Source: Yponomeuta sedellus (Eukaryota; Arthropoda; Insecta; Lepidoptera; Yponomeutidae). Taken from it: a DNA stretch of 64,000 nt. How positions within the stretch are numbered: position 1 is the first letter of the stretch; each line of letters starts with the position of its first letter. The DNA is taken from contig OW203747.1 in assembly GCA_934045075.1 (NCBI GenBank), positions 5,538,357 to 5,602,356 of the forward strand. Direction: 5' to 3'. A program made the translations under genes and the position numbers. The notes below the pieces were generated by a model that had not been told where the DNA came from, ran no database searches, and saw only the letters and a list, made by a program, of their open reading frames with translations. Positions 19,755-30,027 of the stretch are shown one piece after another.

Positions 19755-19945
19755 CACCTCAGATACTCAGGTTTCCTCATGATGTTTTCCTTCGCGGTTA
19801 GCGAGTGTTGTTGCTACTATAACTTCACCAATGTACGTAACTTAGAAATTACAAATTACACGCCGGGACTCGAGCCCATTACCTCCCTGATAAGAAGCCA
19901 GCGTTTAACCGCTCCACTACCACCACTTTTATCGGCATGACATTA
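19755..19945 (-). mobile_element. SINE family 3, head and proximal body
   Basis: The reversed tRNA-like head (CGCCGGGACTCGAGCCCATT, GCGTTTAACCGCTCCACTAC) is followed by CAATGTACGTAACTTAG and GGTTTCCTCATGATGTTTTC. The distal body is missing. Confidence 0.7.
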
Positions 19946-20130
19946 TTCATACAAACATACAGTGGTATCAATCAGAGATCGTAGGGTAGTAAATAGTTGT
20001 TAAGCCGTGTCTAAGTTTTTGTGTTAATTAATCCCGTGTTAGTTGTAATTAAACTATACAACCAACCAAAATGAATACCAGCTTCAAATGCCCACCTTCA
20101 AATAAATATCGTGAATCAAAAAGAGTAACT

Positions 20131-20365
20131 ATACGTAGGTTTTTATTCCGTAGAATTATGACAGCGATAATTTCTTGACCTTTGTAGGAAAAACATAAAA
20201 TAGCATTTTATTTTTTATTGCCGTAAAATGGGTCAAATATTTCCCTTTTTCGGTGGAGAGCTTTTATAATAATATCAATAATAACTTTCACAAAATTTCA
20301 CACAACACAATCACTTAAGTAACAACACCTATGAAATGTCAGAATTCTACGGAGTAAAAATCTGT
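20131..20365. mobile_element. Possible inverted-repeat element
   Basis: GGTTTTTATTCCGTAGAATT (20138-20157) and AGAATTCTACGGAGTAAAAA (20341-20360) are inverted copies ~185 bp apart. Ends and target duplication are unclear. Confidence 0.5.
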
Positions 20366-20378
20366 CTTTAGCAGTCAC

Positions 20379-20419
20379 CTACGAAATGTTCGTAGCGCCT
20401 CGCTACGAACATTTCGTAG
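20379..20419. repeat. Perfect 19-bp hairpin
   Basis: CTACGAAATGTTCGTAGCG and CGCTACGAACATTTCGTAG pair perfectly around a 3-nt loop. It lies next to a probable inverted-repeat element and may be a recent foldback product. Confidence 0.8.
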
Positions 20420-20780
20420 CTACTACGGCGTAGCAGGGGAGACCCGACTACGGAGGCGCTTAGATTGCTACGAATTCAGCCAGCGATTGCGTAATGATTC
20501 CCGAAGTAATTATTTTGCCGAAAAAAGATCTTTTCGGCAAAATAACCCATGTTTTTATTCGATACTCCTATTTATTAGAGATGTCGCAAAAACGTACGGT
20601 ATTCAGTCTATGTATGTCCGTTAAATGAAAAGATCAAAGTGGAATATTTGCCACTTATTCTGCTTTTGAATTCCTCTGTTTTTACGTTTATATAAATGTT
20701 AGAAATCGGAAATATGCAACAAAGATCAATGTTCTTTGAGCATAGGTAATGTATTGGTTCTAAGACTATAATATGCTATA
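20420..20780. other. No gene; one small hairpin
   Basis: Contains ATTTTGCCGAAAA / TTTTCGGCAAAAT (20512-20543), a 13-bp inverted repeat with a 6-nt loop. Otherwise nothing is recognised. Confidence 0.5.
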
Positions 20781-21045
20781 ACGGGGGCCAAGTCCGGATT
20801 GGTGGAGGCTTGCGAGACTAGTGGCTGGGCTTACTGTCAGAAGTTTTCAAGCCGCCCCAAGGCCTCAGACTTGGCTTTACGACTGCCATCTATGGACGGC
20901 AGCCGGCACCAACTGTTTAACGTGCCTTGCGAAGCACGGAACCGCTTGGAAAAATACCACTAGCGTTAGTCATAGACGGTTTACCCATCCATGCACTGAA
21001 CGCGCCCTGTGTTGCTTAACCTTCATGATCGTTGAAGATCACTCA
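20781..21045 (-). repeat. 5S-derived SINE, 3'-truncated and diverged
   Basis: Reverse copy: GGGGGCCAAGTCCGGATTGG, TACTGTCAGAAGTTTTCAAG, CGTGCCTTGCGAAGCACGGA, CCATGCACTGAACGCGCC. The reading frame over it is incidental. Confidence 0.75.
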
Positions 21046-21364
21046 GGTAGCCGGGGCTACTGCGGAGCGATAATCTACTCTAATCTATAATCTTCTTAGA
21101 CATTCTCAAACAAAAGTCCACTTGTTGCCGAAAGAACTATACGGTTCGCTGTATAATTTTCGAATTCCGCTTTTACGTGCAAACGACATTGTAATGGGCG
21201 TGTATTCTAATTGCATTGCTAATAATATCGACTTTAATTTGTAATACAAGGGCGACTTCATCCCGTGAAATGTAAAACAGCTTTGGTTGTACCTTTTGTG
21301 TATATTCTCTTCGAGCAGTGTCAATAGTTATTCATGTTACTAGAGCGGTAAGCTGATGTGATTA
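21046..21364. other. No recognised feature
   Basis: Non-coding spacer; the minus-strand 72-codon frame shows no motif. Confidence 0.4.
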
Positions 21365-21442
21365 GCACACTTACATACATAACCTCACGCCTGTATCCCA
21401 GGAACTGCCACCTGCCACGATCCTGACAGATCACCTTCGTGA
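21365..21442 (-). repeat. LINE family C 3' end
   Basis: CATACATAACCTCACGCCTG and CCACGATCCTGACAGATCAC, in reverse orientation; only the last ~75 bp. Confidence 0.7.
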
Positions 21443-21447
21443 TAATA

Positions 21448-21560
21448 TTCTTTTTAGTGCACTAACCCGTGCTAAGGACTATTTTAAATTTTAAATTTCA
21501 CTGGTGCCGGTGAGTCGCCCATTAGCTCAGTTGGGATATGAAAGACGCTGGCACATTCAA
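21448..21560 (+). mobile_element. SINE family 1, rearranged partial copy
   Basis: Inverted 3' end GCACTAACCCGTGCTAAGG, then CTGGTGCCGGTGAGTCGCCC and ATTAGCTCAGTTGGGAT. The same inverted-end arrangement is seen at 13843 and 36305. Confidence 0.65.
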
Positions 21561-22010
21561 CGTCTTCACTTCAGAATGTTTAAAACACGAAATAACACAT
21601 AGAGTGTAACTCATTTCACGTTTTAAATTTCCCCAGCGACAGTGTACCACATCGCCGGTAGGGGCGCGACGATTGCCAAAAATGCTTTTTATTTTATTTT
21701 AAAACGTAAACTCACCACAGAGGTATATGTAAAGACATAATCAGTCAGCATCTTGGGAACTCTCTCCAACGGCAGCGGTCCAGAACTTTTATATAAAACA
21801 ATTTTGAAAATATATTAATATGTAAATAATAAATAAGTTAATTAGTAATAGTTGTTATTAAGTTTGTTAATCATATAAGTATTGTAGATAATAATATTTA
21901 AAATAACATAGCATGATAATTATCAATAAAACTATATATCATTAGTATCAGAATAAAACAGGTTACATTAAAATGACGTTTCTTTGACATACTTATTATA
22001 TTTTAAAAAA
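21561..22010. other. No recognised feature
   Basis: AT-rich sequence, no gene. It separates two SINE 1 copies. Confidence 0.45.
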
Positions 22011-22324
22011 TTAGCCTCTAAATAGGTTTTTAAAATTGTCCTTAGCACGGGTTAGTGCATTAAAAAGAATATAATCATGTGGGTACAGCGATATCATTCC
22101 GATGTAAAACCTAACTGCAAAGTAGGTACTCGGGGCGGCAAGAGGCAGATGTCGCTGCCTGTATGTAATACAGGGAGTATTGTAACGAGGTTCGAAATTT
22201 CACTGATGCCGGTGAGTCACCCTGTAGCTCAGTTGGAAGAGCGCTGGCACGGATAGCCAGAGGCCGCGGGTTCGATTCCCGGCATGGGTGGAATTTTTAG
22301 CCTCTAAATAGGTTTTTAATACTT
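22011..22324 (+). mobile_element. SINE family 1, head-to-tail pair
   Basis: The first copy contributes only its 3' end (TAGCCTCTAAATAGGTTTTT, AGCACGGGTTAGTGCATT). The second begins at CATGTGGGTACAGCGATATC and carries CCTGTAGCTCAGTTGGAAGA and CGCGGGTTCGATTCCCGG. The junction is the same as in the reversed pair at 12201-12613. Confidence 0.8.
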
Positions 22325-22502
22325 ACTTATTCATGTAATCGTTTTCACAATAACATTAAATAACTGAAACTTACTTACCTGATAAATGCTGGTTGAATCT
22401 AGTTTTAAAGACACCCAGGTATATATCTACGGAAAGACAGACGACAGCGTGTTCCACAACTTTGCCGTTCTTATTATACGAAGGGTAAAAGAATTCGCAA
22501 AA

Positions 22503-22915
22503 GAAGCGGTGGTAGCTCAATGGGTAGAACCATAGACTGGCAAGCGAGAGCCCTAGGTTCGATCCCGAGTGCGGGCATGTACCAATGACTTTGTTTAATT
22601 TCAAAGTTACGTACATTTGCGAATTTGTAGTCGCAATACCACACGCTAACGGTGAAGGAAAACATCGCGAGGAAACCCGCGCCTTGGTTGGCTCCGCACG
22701 TATTGACTAGTCTTTCCTGTGGGCTAGGCCGACTAAGCTGTCAGGGTGGTATAGGTGCTGGGCAAGCCTACACCATCTATAAAACCCATGTCCCAGGCAC
22801 TACAGCGTCGGAGTGGTCCCTTCACCCATCTAGTGTGAGTGAAGATACCACTGGACGCTGTATAAATCATCTCATTAAGTAGATGCAAAAAGGCCAATAT
22901 TATTATTATTAAAAG
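22503..22915 (+). mobile_element. SINE family 3, full-length reference copy
   Basis: tRNA-like head: GCGGTGGTAGCTCAATGGGT (A box) and CCCTAGGTTCGATCCCGAG (B box). The body follows in order: CAATGACTTTGTTTAATTTC, GGAAAACATCGCGAGGAAAC, TTTCCTGTGGGCTAGGCCGA, ATCTCATTAAGTAGATGCAA, and an (ATT)n tail. At ~410 bp this is long for a SINE. The ORFs over it are not genes. Confidence 0.8.
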
Positions 22916-23206
22916 AATTCGCGAATCGCTCGGTGCGAATTCGCGGAATTTCCACGACAAAGCTTTAAGCTTCAAGCTTCCGAGAAACATTGACATTTAA
23001 CAAACAGAATTTACGTTCTCTCCGTTGAAGTATTTTTTGATATCTGACACTGTTTTTTCTAGCGGCGTTGTTTTAAGAACAAAACCACGTGTGTTACATA
23101 GGAAATAGAGATTTTTTCTATGTAGAACAATGCTTTACTGAAATACAACTGGTGAGTGAATTTCACCAGAATAATTTATTTGACGACCCTATACTCAAAA
23201 AAGGCA

Positions 23207-23400
23207 GTCGTTAAGCGATGTCAGAGGCTTTATGGGCTGCTTGATAACTTCTGACAGTAAGGCTCATATAGACACTGTCATACAATCCTCCACCAACCCG
23301 GACTAGGCCCCCGTGGTGGAGTATGGCCTAACCTTCCTGCGATGCAGGAAGAGACCAGTGCCCCAGCTCTGGGGACATAAAGGGTTAATATTGATACCAA
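23207..23400 (+). repeat. 5S-SINE 3' half
   Basis: AGCGATGTCAGAGGCTTTAT, TTGATAACTTCTGACAGTAA, CCACCAACCCGGACTAGG, GCCCCAGCTCTGGGGACAT. Confidence 0.75.
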
Positions 23401-23627
23401 AAAAAGTAAACCGCAAAAAAACATACTTAGTTTCCAAAATATGTATCATTTCATTTAGTGTACTGTACTTATTGTGTGTTGTATTATTATTTCAGAGTTG
23501 CTGCAGATCGAAAATAAAATCAAAACTAGTTGTAAAATAATTGCTCATTTCGTGTGAAGACGTGACTTTGGCAGAATTTATCGACATCGGCCGGTAGCTA
23601 TATCAACAAGAAATAAGTCAGTAAATA

Positions 23628-23775
23628 CATACATATATAACCTCACGCCTGTATCACAGAGGGGCAGGCAGAGACCAGAGCCTGCCACTCGCCACGATCC
23701 TGACAGATCACCTTCGCTTCATCAACGTTCATAAGTCGTTGCATGCACGCACGCCAGTTCCGGGTACTTTTTATC
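23628..23775 (-). repeat. LINE family C 3' end
   Basis: Reverse copy: CATACATATATAACCTCACG, CACGATCCTGACAGATCACC, TTCGCTTCATCAACGTTCAT, AAGTCGTTGCATGCA. Confidence 0.75.
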
Positions 23776-24004
23776 TTTCGTCAGTAAATGTGTGTGTTAA
23801 AACTGTCTGAACTCTGATTGGCGCTTGAAATTGCCCATCCGCAGAGGGCGCGGTAATAGCCTATTCTCTCTCTCTGAGAGAAGGCCTATGCCATACAATG
23901 AGACGCTTAAAGGCTACATAGAAAACAGAAAATTATCTTTGATAAATTTTGTAATTTTTCTTAGACGGGCACTAAATAATAAAATTGCAAATTTTAATCT
24001 ACGA

Positions 24005-24075
24005 CATGCGTACATGTATGTGTATGTATGTGTATGTGTGTGTGTGCGTATATGTATTTACGTGTTTTTGTGTTT
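24005..24075. repeat. TG/TATG-rich microsatellite
   Basis: Imperfect (TGTA)n and (TG)n from GTACATGTATGTGTATGTAT onwards. Open frames on both strands over it reflect the low complexity. Confidence 0.8.
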
Positions 24076-24295
24076 CTGTGTGTATATGACTGTATCAGAA
24101 TGTGTGTGTAAATGCGCACACGTCTTCCAGACAGGAAACAACTATGTGCGCACCCAAATTTAAAATTCAATTTCGCCATATTTATTTCATACATAATGGA
24201 TTCACGTGTTCGACTAAGGCAGAGTATTCATCAGACAACAATATTTACTTTGATACTTTTTATACAGCTTTCATCGCATCGAAGCTTTATAAAAA

Positions 24296-24520
24296 TGTCG
24301 TCGTCGTCGTCAGGCTATACTAGTCCACTGCTTGATATAGACCTCCCCTAAAGAGCGCCACGTTGTCCTATCGTAGGGGGTAATGCCCATAATCCCCACG
24401 CTGGGCAGGTGGGTTGCGGATCGCCACTTGTACTGTACTGTTATTTTATAAGTCTCTTATGTGATCCCTGGTGTACATGCAATAAAGAATATTCTATCTA
24501 TCTGTCGCAGTTCGGTGGTA
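24296..24520 (-). mobile_element. Repeat B interrupted by a LINE tail
   Basis: Reverse copy from (GTC)n and AGGCTATACTAGTCCACTGC to GGGTTGCGGATCGC, then broken by 24428-24503, then TCGCAGTTCGGTGG before it ends. TCGC is present on both sides of the insertion. Confidence 0.75.
24428..24503 (+). mobile_element. Very short LINE 3' insertion
   Basis: About 75 bp ending GTACATGCAATAAAGAATAT and TCTATCTATCTG: the polyadenylation-like AATAAA plus short-repeat tail of a CR1-like element, inserted in repeat B. Confidence 0.65.
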
Positions 24521-25624
24521 CATAAAAATGTACTTTGGAAGAATACCAAACTTAAACAACAACCGAATATTAACTACTAAGCAGACAAGACAAACCTACA
24601 CACCTAATAGGAGTTACATTGTTGAATTTGAATCCCTCCTGATTTTTTCATTCAGCAATAATAAAATAACTCTTACTTTATATAAAGCGTCGGACCACAT
24701 TGTTTTTTTAAAAGTTTAATTTTTCTTTCCAATCATTAACCTGTGTATATCTGCGTGAGTAGATCGACACGCTTTTATTCCCAAACGGCCAAATTCTGGA
24801 TGTGCCGATCGGCAGGCCACAGAGCCGCGCGCTTCTTCGCAAGTCAAACTACATTTCTGTTTGTCAATGGCTTACATATTTGGTATCGTTGGATAGCTTA
24901 GAAATTAAACTTCATTTCTGAACGTAACCCAAAACTTACACAGAGTAAAAAAGGCGAAAAAAAGTTTCAAAGTCAGCCTCCGCCATTGTGCATCAGCGAC
25001 TCTGAGCGAGGTCAGGTTTATAGTGAAATTTTTACCATTTCAAGCGGAATTCCAACGGAAAACTGTAAGTATCTTATACATTACTAACATTACCATCGTA
25101 ATCATATCATTTCAAGTGAAATACCGTGAAAAGGTGAATAAATTTTCTCAAAATATCTCGAAGGTAGTCCGAGTTCCAAATTTTGTGGAAAACTTTGCAC
25201 TCAACTTTGCACTGCTTTTTGATACACTTTATCTAGTTCTTTCAGATAAACCTTATAGCTTATGAGAAGGGAATTTTTACCACAATTACAAAACTCTTTA
25301 CGAAACTGAAATCGGATGTATATTAGAAAAGTTATTATAGTTTTAGCGCCGTCGTACTGCCGTCGTACCGCTGGGGAACCCGGAAATTAGTGCGTGCGCT
25401 AATTGAAATCTAATATTAATATACAAAAACTTTAGACATTCTAATGTTACGTCGCGGAGGAGTTCCATAACAAACAGTGTGAAACGTATTCTACCTTTTC
25501 CATGGTATAGAAAAAGTAAAGTAGCACAGAAAATTCGGCTTAAAGAACGTTACAAGTTAAACGTCCATTATTGTCCATTTTGTTTAAGACTTTAAGTACT
25601 TAAAAAATGTCAACAATCTTGATA
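24521..25624. other. No recognised feature
   Basis: About 1.1 kb without recognisable repeats. The ORFs (63 and 80 codons) have no domain-like pattern. Unique intergenic or intronic DNA. Confidence 0.45.
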
Positions 25625-25726
25625 CAGTCTATTTATTCTTACTTGTCCAATTTAGTAAACAAGATTCTAACCTTAATTTGAGATAAGATGCCTAAACTAG
25701 ACATTTTCTCGCAAATTCATGAACTA

Positions 25727-27033
25727 CGAGGGGCATGCCAAAAGAAACTAGATACTCAAAAATTATAAAATTTATTCTTTATTACAAGTATCGATCTTTT
25801 CAAAGTATTCACCCTGAGCACGTATACACTTTTCCATACGTCTGAACCAATTGGAAAATACCTGTGACCACTCTTCTTTAGATACCTCAGAAATCTCGAA
25901 ATTATAGGCAACCAGCGCATCTTCTTTGCTTTCAAACCTCTTCCCCTTTAGTTTTTCTTAGATTTTTGGAAACAAGTAAAAATCACAAGGCGCTAGGTCA
26001 GGGGAATATGGCGGGTGAGGGAGAATTGACACATTTTCGAGTTGAAAAAGTCTAGTGTTCTGGCAGACGTGTGCGGCGCCGCATTGTCGTGGTGCCAGAG
26101 AAGGTGCCGGATTCCTGACTTCGGTCGCTTGTCACACCAAGCTGATATTACTGTTGGAGCACAAACTGTCACATACCATTCGGAGTTCACCGTTCTTTCA
26201 TTCTCTAGCACAACAGTAGCAATATGACCCATTTTGCAGAAAAACGAGGCGACCATTTGTTTCTGTGTGCTTCGTGCACGGCGACATTTCGTTGGAGTTG
26301 GCTCGTCTTCAAAGCACCATACAGTCGACTGTTGCTTTGATTCGGGATCATAGTTATATAGCTATGTTTCGTCACCAGTCAGTATATCATATACGTTTTT
26401 TTTCTCGCCTCCGTTGAATTTATCTATCATGAATAGGCACCAATCCACCCGACGGTCTTTCTGCTCATCGGTAAGTTTGTGCGGCACCCATGTCGAACAA
26501 CGTTTACGGAGAGAAAGGTGGTCGTGAATTATGGTTTGCATTGCTGCTGATCCAATTCCCAGTTCTCGCTCTAGCTCTTCATATGTAATTCGTCGGTTTT
26601 CGCGAATAAGTTTTTCGACTGCACGAACGTTTTCTTGCGTGACCGCAGTTGGCAGCCGTCCTGTCTTCGCTTCATCTTCGAGACATCCCGTCCTCTTTTA
26701 AATTCAGCAAACCAATTGAATACTGTTGCTCGGGAACAAGCAGACTCACCAAAAGTAGAAGCCAAAAGTTCAAAACATTCTTGAGGCTTTAAACCTTTTT
26801 TAAAGTCATAATAAATCATAGCGCGAAAATCACGTCGACTGAGCTCCATTGTTGCAAGTGAATTCCCGCCAGATTCTCGGAAAAATGATGCTCATTCAAA
26901 TAAAAAATAAATAAAAGAAGTGTGTTCTATATTCAAATATGTCAATAAAAAACCAGCCTATAAGATGGTGTATAGCTTGCCAGTGTCAATTAAATGAGAA
27001 AAGAGTATCTAACTTCTATTGGCATGCCCCTTG
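25727..27033 (-). mobile_element. mariner transposon, 1.3 kb, nested
   Basis: Inverted ends CGAGGGGCATGCCAAAAGAA and TTCTATTGGCATGCCCCTTG with TA on both sides (25725-25726; 27034-27035). Size and a DD34D-type transposase remnant fit classical mariner. It lies inside the element at 25625-27189, so it arrived later. Confidence 0.9.
25772..26849 (-). pseudogene. mariner transposase, broken
   Basis: Starts at the ATG at 26847-26849. The N-terminal helix-turn-helix region reads RRDFRAMIYYDFKKGLK and CSRATVFNWFAEFKRGR. The first catalytic motif TGDET (about 26365-26377) is followed directly by an in-frame stop (26362-26364) where the family has Trp. The second motif, HHDNAAPHTS, is intact near 26080-26110. 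The third, PPYSPDLAPCDF, is readable only after a frame change near 26040. The C-terminus ends GEYFEKI near the stop at 25772. With at least one nonsense change and more than one frameshift, no active enzyme is expected. Confidence 0.85.
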
Positions 27034-27204
27034 TATCATGAACTATGTTTATAAAATTGGCAGCGTGTTATCTAAAAGAGTGTTCCAAGTTACTTCATTT
27101 ATGGAAATATGGCAGTTTTGGACTAAAAAGTTACAGTTTACGGGTAGAATCTTGTTTACTAAAATGTACAAGTAAGAATAAATAGACTGTACGTCTTTTG
27201 ATCG

Positions 27205-27396
27205 TATCTTCTATAATATAAAAATGAATCGCTGAATGTGTTGGTAAGCGCAAATCTCGAGAACAGGTGAACCGATTTCGCTGATTCTTTTTTTAGAATA
27301 TTCCTTGAAGTACAAGGACGGTTATTACGGAGAGAAAAATAAAAAAAATTAAGAATCGACTGTTAGGCCGTAAGAAGTTTGCTGGGTCAGCTAGTA
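27205..27396 (+). repeat. Dispersed repeat, relative of the 11.3-kb triple array
   Basis: ATGAATCGCTGAATGTGTTG, GGTGAACCGATTTCGCTGAT, TTGCTGGGTCAGCTAGTAT: the reverse complement of the unit at 11278-11795, as a single copy. Confidence 0.75.
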
Positions 27397-27547
27397 TTTC
27401 AATATAAAAACTGAATCCAGTTTCTCTACACTCATTTCATCACCTAAATAAATGGACTATAGGTGTCCATTTCAAAATCTAGATCATTTTGAAGTAATAT
27501 ATTCAAATACGTAATAAACCAAATTTATAAATAAAACGACGTTCTCT

Positions 27548-27725
27548 GTGGCGAGTGGTCCCGGGTTCGAACCCTGGCTGGGAACAGCAAAAGAAAAACC
27601 CCAGGTCTTGGATCTCTACATGTTTGTGATGTCGTTGCTTCTGGTTTCGTTGACACAGGGTATCCTAGTGTGGGGCCAGAAGTATGTGCCTGTATGTAAA
27701 TGTTATTTCATTTCATTTGTTTCAT
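27548..27725 (+). mobile_element. SINE family 4, head-truncated
   Basis: B-box region CCCGGGTTCGAACCCTGG, then CCAGGTCTTGGATCTCTACA, GGGTATCCTAGTGTGGGGCC and CTGTATGTAAATGTTATTTC. Confidence 0.7.
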
Positions 27726-28369
27726 TTGTATTATCTGGATAGTAGTGTAATTGATATTTTATTTAGCTGATATCCGGGTAATTCGGATATCCGGATAGCA
27801 TGCCTTAGTTACGAGCGAGACAGCATGCTATACGTAATAGCAGCCTTAATTATTCTTCATCAGGTATTGGTATAATAGTTCCCACTACAAATTGAACTGT
27901 GCCCGTTAACGGGTTAATTGCCAAATCTAGATACCAAGTTGTATATTTACACCCTGAGCTTCCAAAAACGTCAGATCGTTGGCAGGTGAATGAATTCATG
28001 CAACAGACTGATAAAATCATGTTGAATAAGTAACATTATTCGCTTTGTTCTCTTTCAGTGGTATTCAAGCGCGTGTCTTTTATTCATATCACATTTGCAT
28101 ACGGTTATATCGTTGTCCCGAGGTTTCGAAAATATTCCCCAAATAACTGTGAATCCATCGCGTATTTTCATAGCGCTAGCTGATACTTCGGTAAATTGTA
28201 CGATCGTCATCTCATCGTTCTCTTCATACTTTGCACACAAAAATCTGCAGAGCACCTTTCTCTCTTTCGCCGCCGCCGATATAAATAACAAAACAAAACT
28301 GAATTCGCGAAGAACTTGCATTGACATAAGAGTTCGACGACTTTTTGATGGACCTGATAATATTATTCA
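27726..28369. other. No confident feature
   Basis: Contains a 117-codon plus frame (28095-28448) and a 90-codon minus frame (28055-28327) with mixed composition; neither has recognisable motifs, and the first runs into a LINE tail. Part (GAGCGAGACAGCATGC at about 27810) resembles 35690-35710. Confidence 0.4.
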
Positions 28370-28532
28370 TGCCGATAAACGTAGCGTAGGACGCCCTCCG
28401 ACCAAGATCTGCGAAAACTGCCGGCACATGCTGGATGCAGCAAGCTGAAGTCAGGACGCTATGGCGCTCATTTGCGGAGGGCTATGTCCAGCAGTGGACT
28501 ACATAATATAGCCTGAAGAAGAAGAAGATGGC
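28370..28532 (+). mobile_element. RTE-like LINE 3' end with GAAGAAGAAG tail
   Basis: CGTAGGACGCCCTCCGACCA, TGCCGGCACATGCTGGATGC, GTCCAGCAGTGGACTACATA, AGCCTGAAGAAGAAGAAG. Same family as 16465, severely 5'-truncated. Confidence 0.75.
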
Positions 28533-28544
28533 GATAAAACAACT

Positions 28545-29035
28545 TCCGTGTTTCGCAAGGCACGTTAAGTCGTTGGTGCCGGCTGTCATGTAATCATCGT
28601 CATCGTCAGGCTATACTAGTCCACTGCTGGACATAGCCCTCCCCTAAAGAGCGCCACGTTGAGCTATCATAGGGGGTAATGCCCATAATCCCCACGCTGG
28701 GCATGCGGGTTGGGGATCGCAGTTCGGTGGAATTGTACTGCAGGGGGCACTGCTGCCCACCCCCCGGTGTATGTCCCTTAGTCGCCTTTTACGACACCCG
28801 CGGGAAGAATTGGATTGGTGCTATTCTCTAGGACGACACCACACAGCAGTCGTTATGTAATGGCAGTCGTTAAGCCAAAGGCCTTTTGAGCGGTTTGATA
28901 ACTGCTGACAGTAAGGACGGCCACCATCTACCAACCCGGACTTGGCCCCCGTGATGAAATATGGCCTAACTTTCCTGCGATGCAGGAGAAGACCCGTGCT
29001 CCAGCAGTGTGGACAAACCAAGAGTTGATGTCGAT
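28545..29035 (+). repeat. 5S-derived SINE carrying a nested repeat B
   Basis: The SINE reads TTCCGTGTTTCGCAAGGCAC, GGTGCCGGCTGTCATGTAAT, is interrupted at 28595-28854, and resumes GGCAGTCGTTAAGCC through CCAGCAGTGTGGACAAACCA. The 5S-like 5' part is missing. Confidence 0.8.
28595..28854 (-). mobile_element. Repeat B inserted in a 5S-SINE
   Basis: Flanked by ATGTAAT on both sides (28588-28594; 28855-28861), where intact SINE copies have the word once. Full-length element with (CATCGT)n at its tail side. Confidence 0.85.
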
Positions 29036-29087
29036 GAAACGGTAGAATAAATTCTTAAAATTTTTAGGCCTCAACAAACCAACATTT

Positions 29088-29288
29088 CTGCTGCCATTAC
29101 ATGACAGCCGGCACCAACCGATTCACGTGCCTTGCGAAGCACGGAAGCGCCCGGAAAAAATGCCACTAGCGGTAGTCACAAAATAGTCACCCATCTAACA
29201 CTTGATCGCGCCTGTTATTGCTTAACCCAAGTGATTGAATGCAAACACTCGGTTTCACTAGGCCACCAGCGCTTCAATAAAGAATTGA
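29088..29288 (-). repeat. 5S-SINE 5' half
   Basis: Reverse copy: CATTACATGACAGCCGGCAC, GTGCCTTGCGAAGCACGGAA, ATGCCACTAGCGGTAGTCAC, GTGATTGAATGCAAACACTC. Confidence 0.75.
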
Positions 29289-29944
29289 TAACATTTTTGT
29301 AAATATCCGAAATGAGATACCTAATTATGTAAATATCCGACATGAGAACCGTCCTTTTAACCACTTAGGTGCCAGTCACAAATTTGTATTTTTCCTCTCC
29401 CCAGGGATTTTCCGATTCCAGTGGTGCCTCTGGCTACATACTACATGCTACATACAGTCTTATTATTACTCTTAATCTTATTATTGCTTAATTGTGCTTA
29501 ATTTGCGCTATATTTCATGTGTGTATGCAGTCTACTTTAGACCTAGTCTGTAAGTATAAAGTTTTTTTTTTTATTTCTAATATTGGCTAGTTGCATGTCT
29601 AGCTACCAACGTGTCGATTGTTAGCAAATACTCGGGATGTGCTGAAATTCAGCGCTGTGTTGATGTTTGCACACGCAGCATTTAGCTGAGCATATCCTTA
29701 TTATGGCATAGCGTATCTATTCACGAAATTAACTGAGTATGTAATTAACTTCTAAGTTGTTTTTGTACTTTTTTGCGATAATTAAACCATTTTTCAATTT
29801 CAATTTTCAATTTAAATAATCGAATAAATAAAACAAATAAATAAATATAAATAAAACAAATAAATGAAAATCTTGTGTAACAGTGTTTATTATCGAACTC
29901 CTCCGAAACGACATCATCGATTCTTATGATTTATTCGTGTATCG
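29289..29944. other. No gene; AT-rich with (AAATA)n-like runs
   Basis: Ends in simple AT sequence (AATAAATAAAACAAATAAAT at 29822-29870). No coding evidence. Confidence 0.45.
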
Positions 29945-30026
29945 ATATCAACCCTTGTATGTCCCCATTGCTGGTGCACGGGTCTCTTCCTGCATCGCAG
30001 GAGGGTAAAGCCATACACTACCATCG
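29945..30026 (-). repeat. 5S-SINE 3' fragment
   Basis: TATCAACCCTTGTATGTCCC and GGGTCTCTTCCTGCATCGCA, in reverse. Confidence 0.7.
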
Positions 30027-30027
30027 T

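Larger units (their letters stand above)
25625..27189. mobile_element. TA-flanked inverted-repeat element containing a mariner
   Basis: Ends: CAGTCTATTTATTCTTACTT at 25625 and, inverted, AAGTAAGAATAAATAGACTG ending at 27189. The match extends ~48 bp with three differences, and TA lies on both sides (25623-25624, 27190-27191). Without the mariner it would be ~256 bp. The CAGT start and TA target suggest a Tc1/mariner-type MITE. Confidence 0.85.

Noticed and set aside
28095..28448. 117-codon ORF as a gene
   Set aside because: Its 3' part is a LINE tail and the rest has no motif or splice context.
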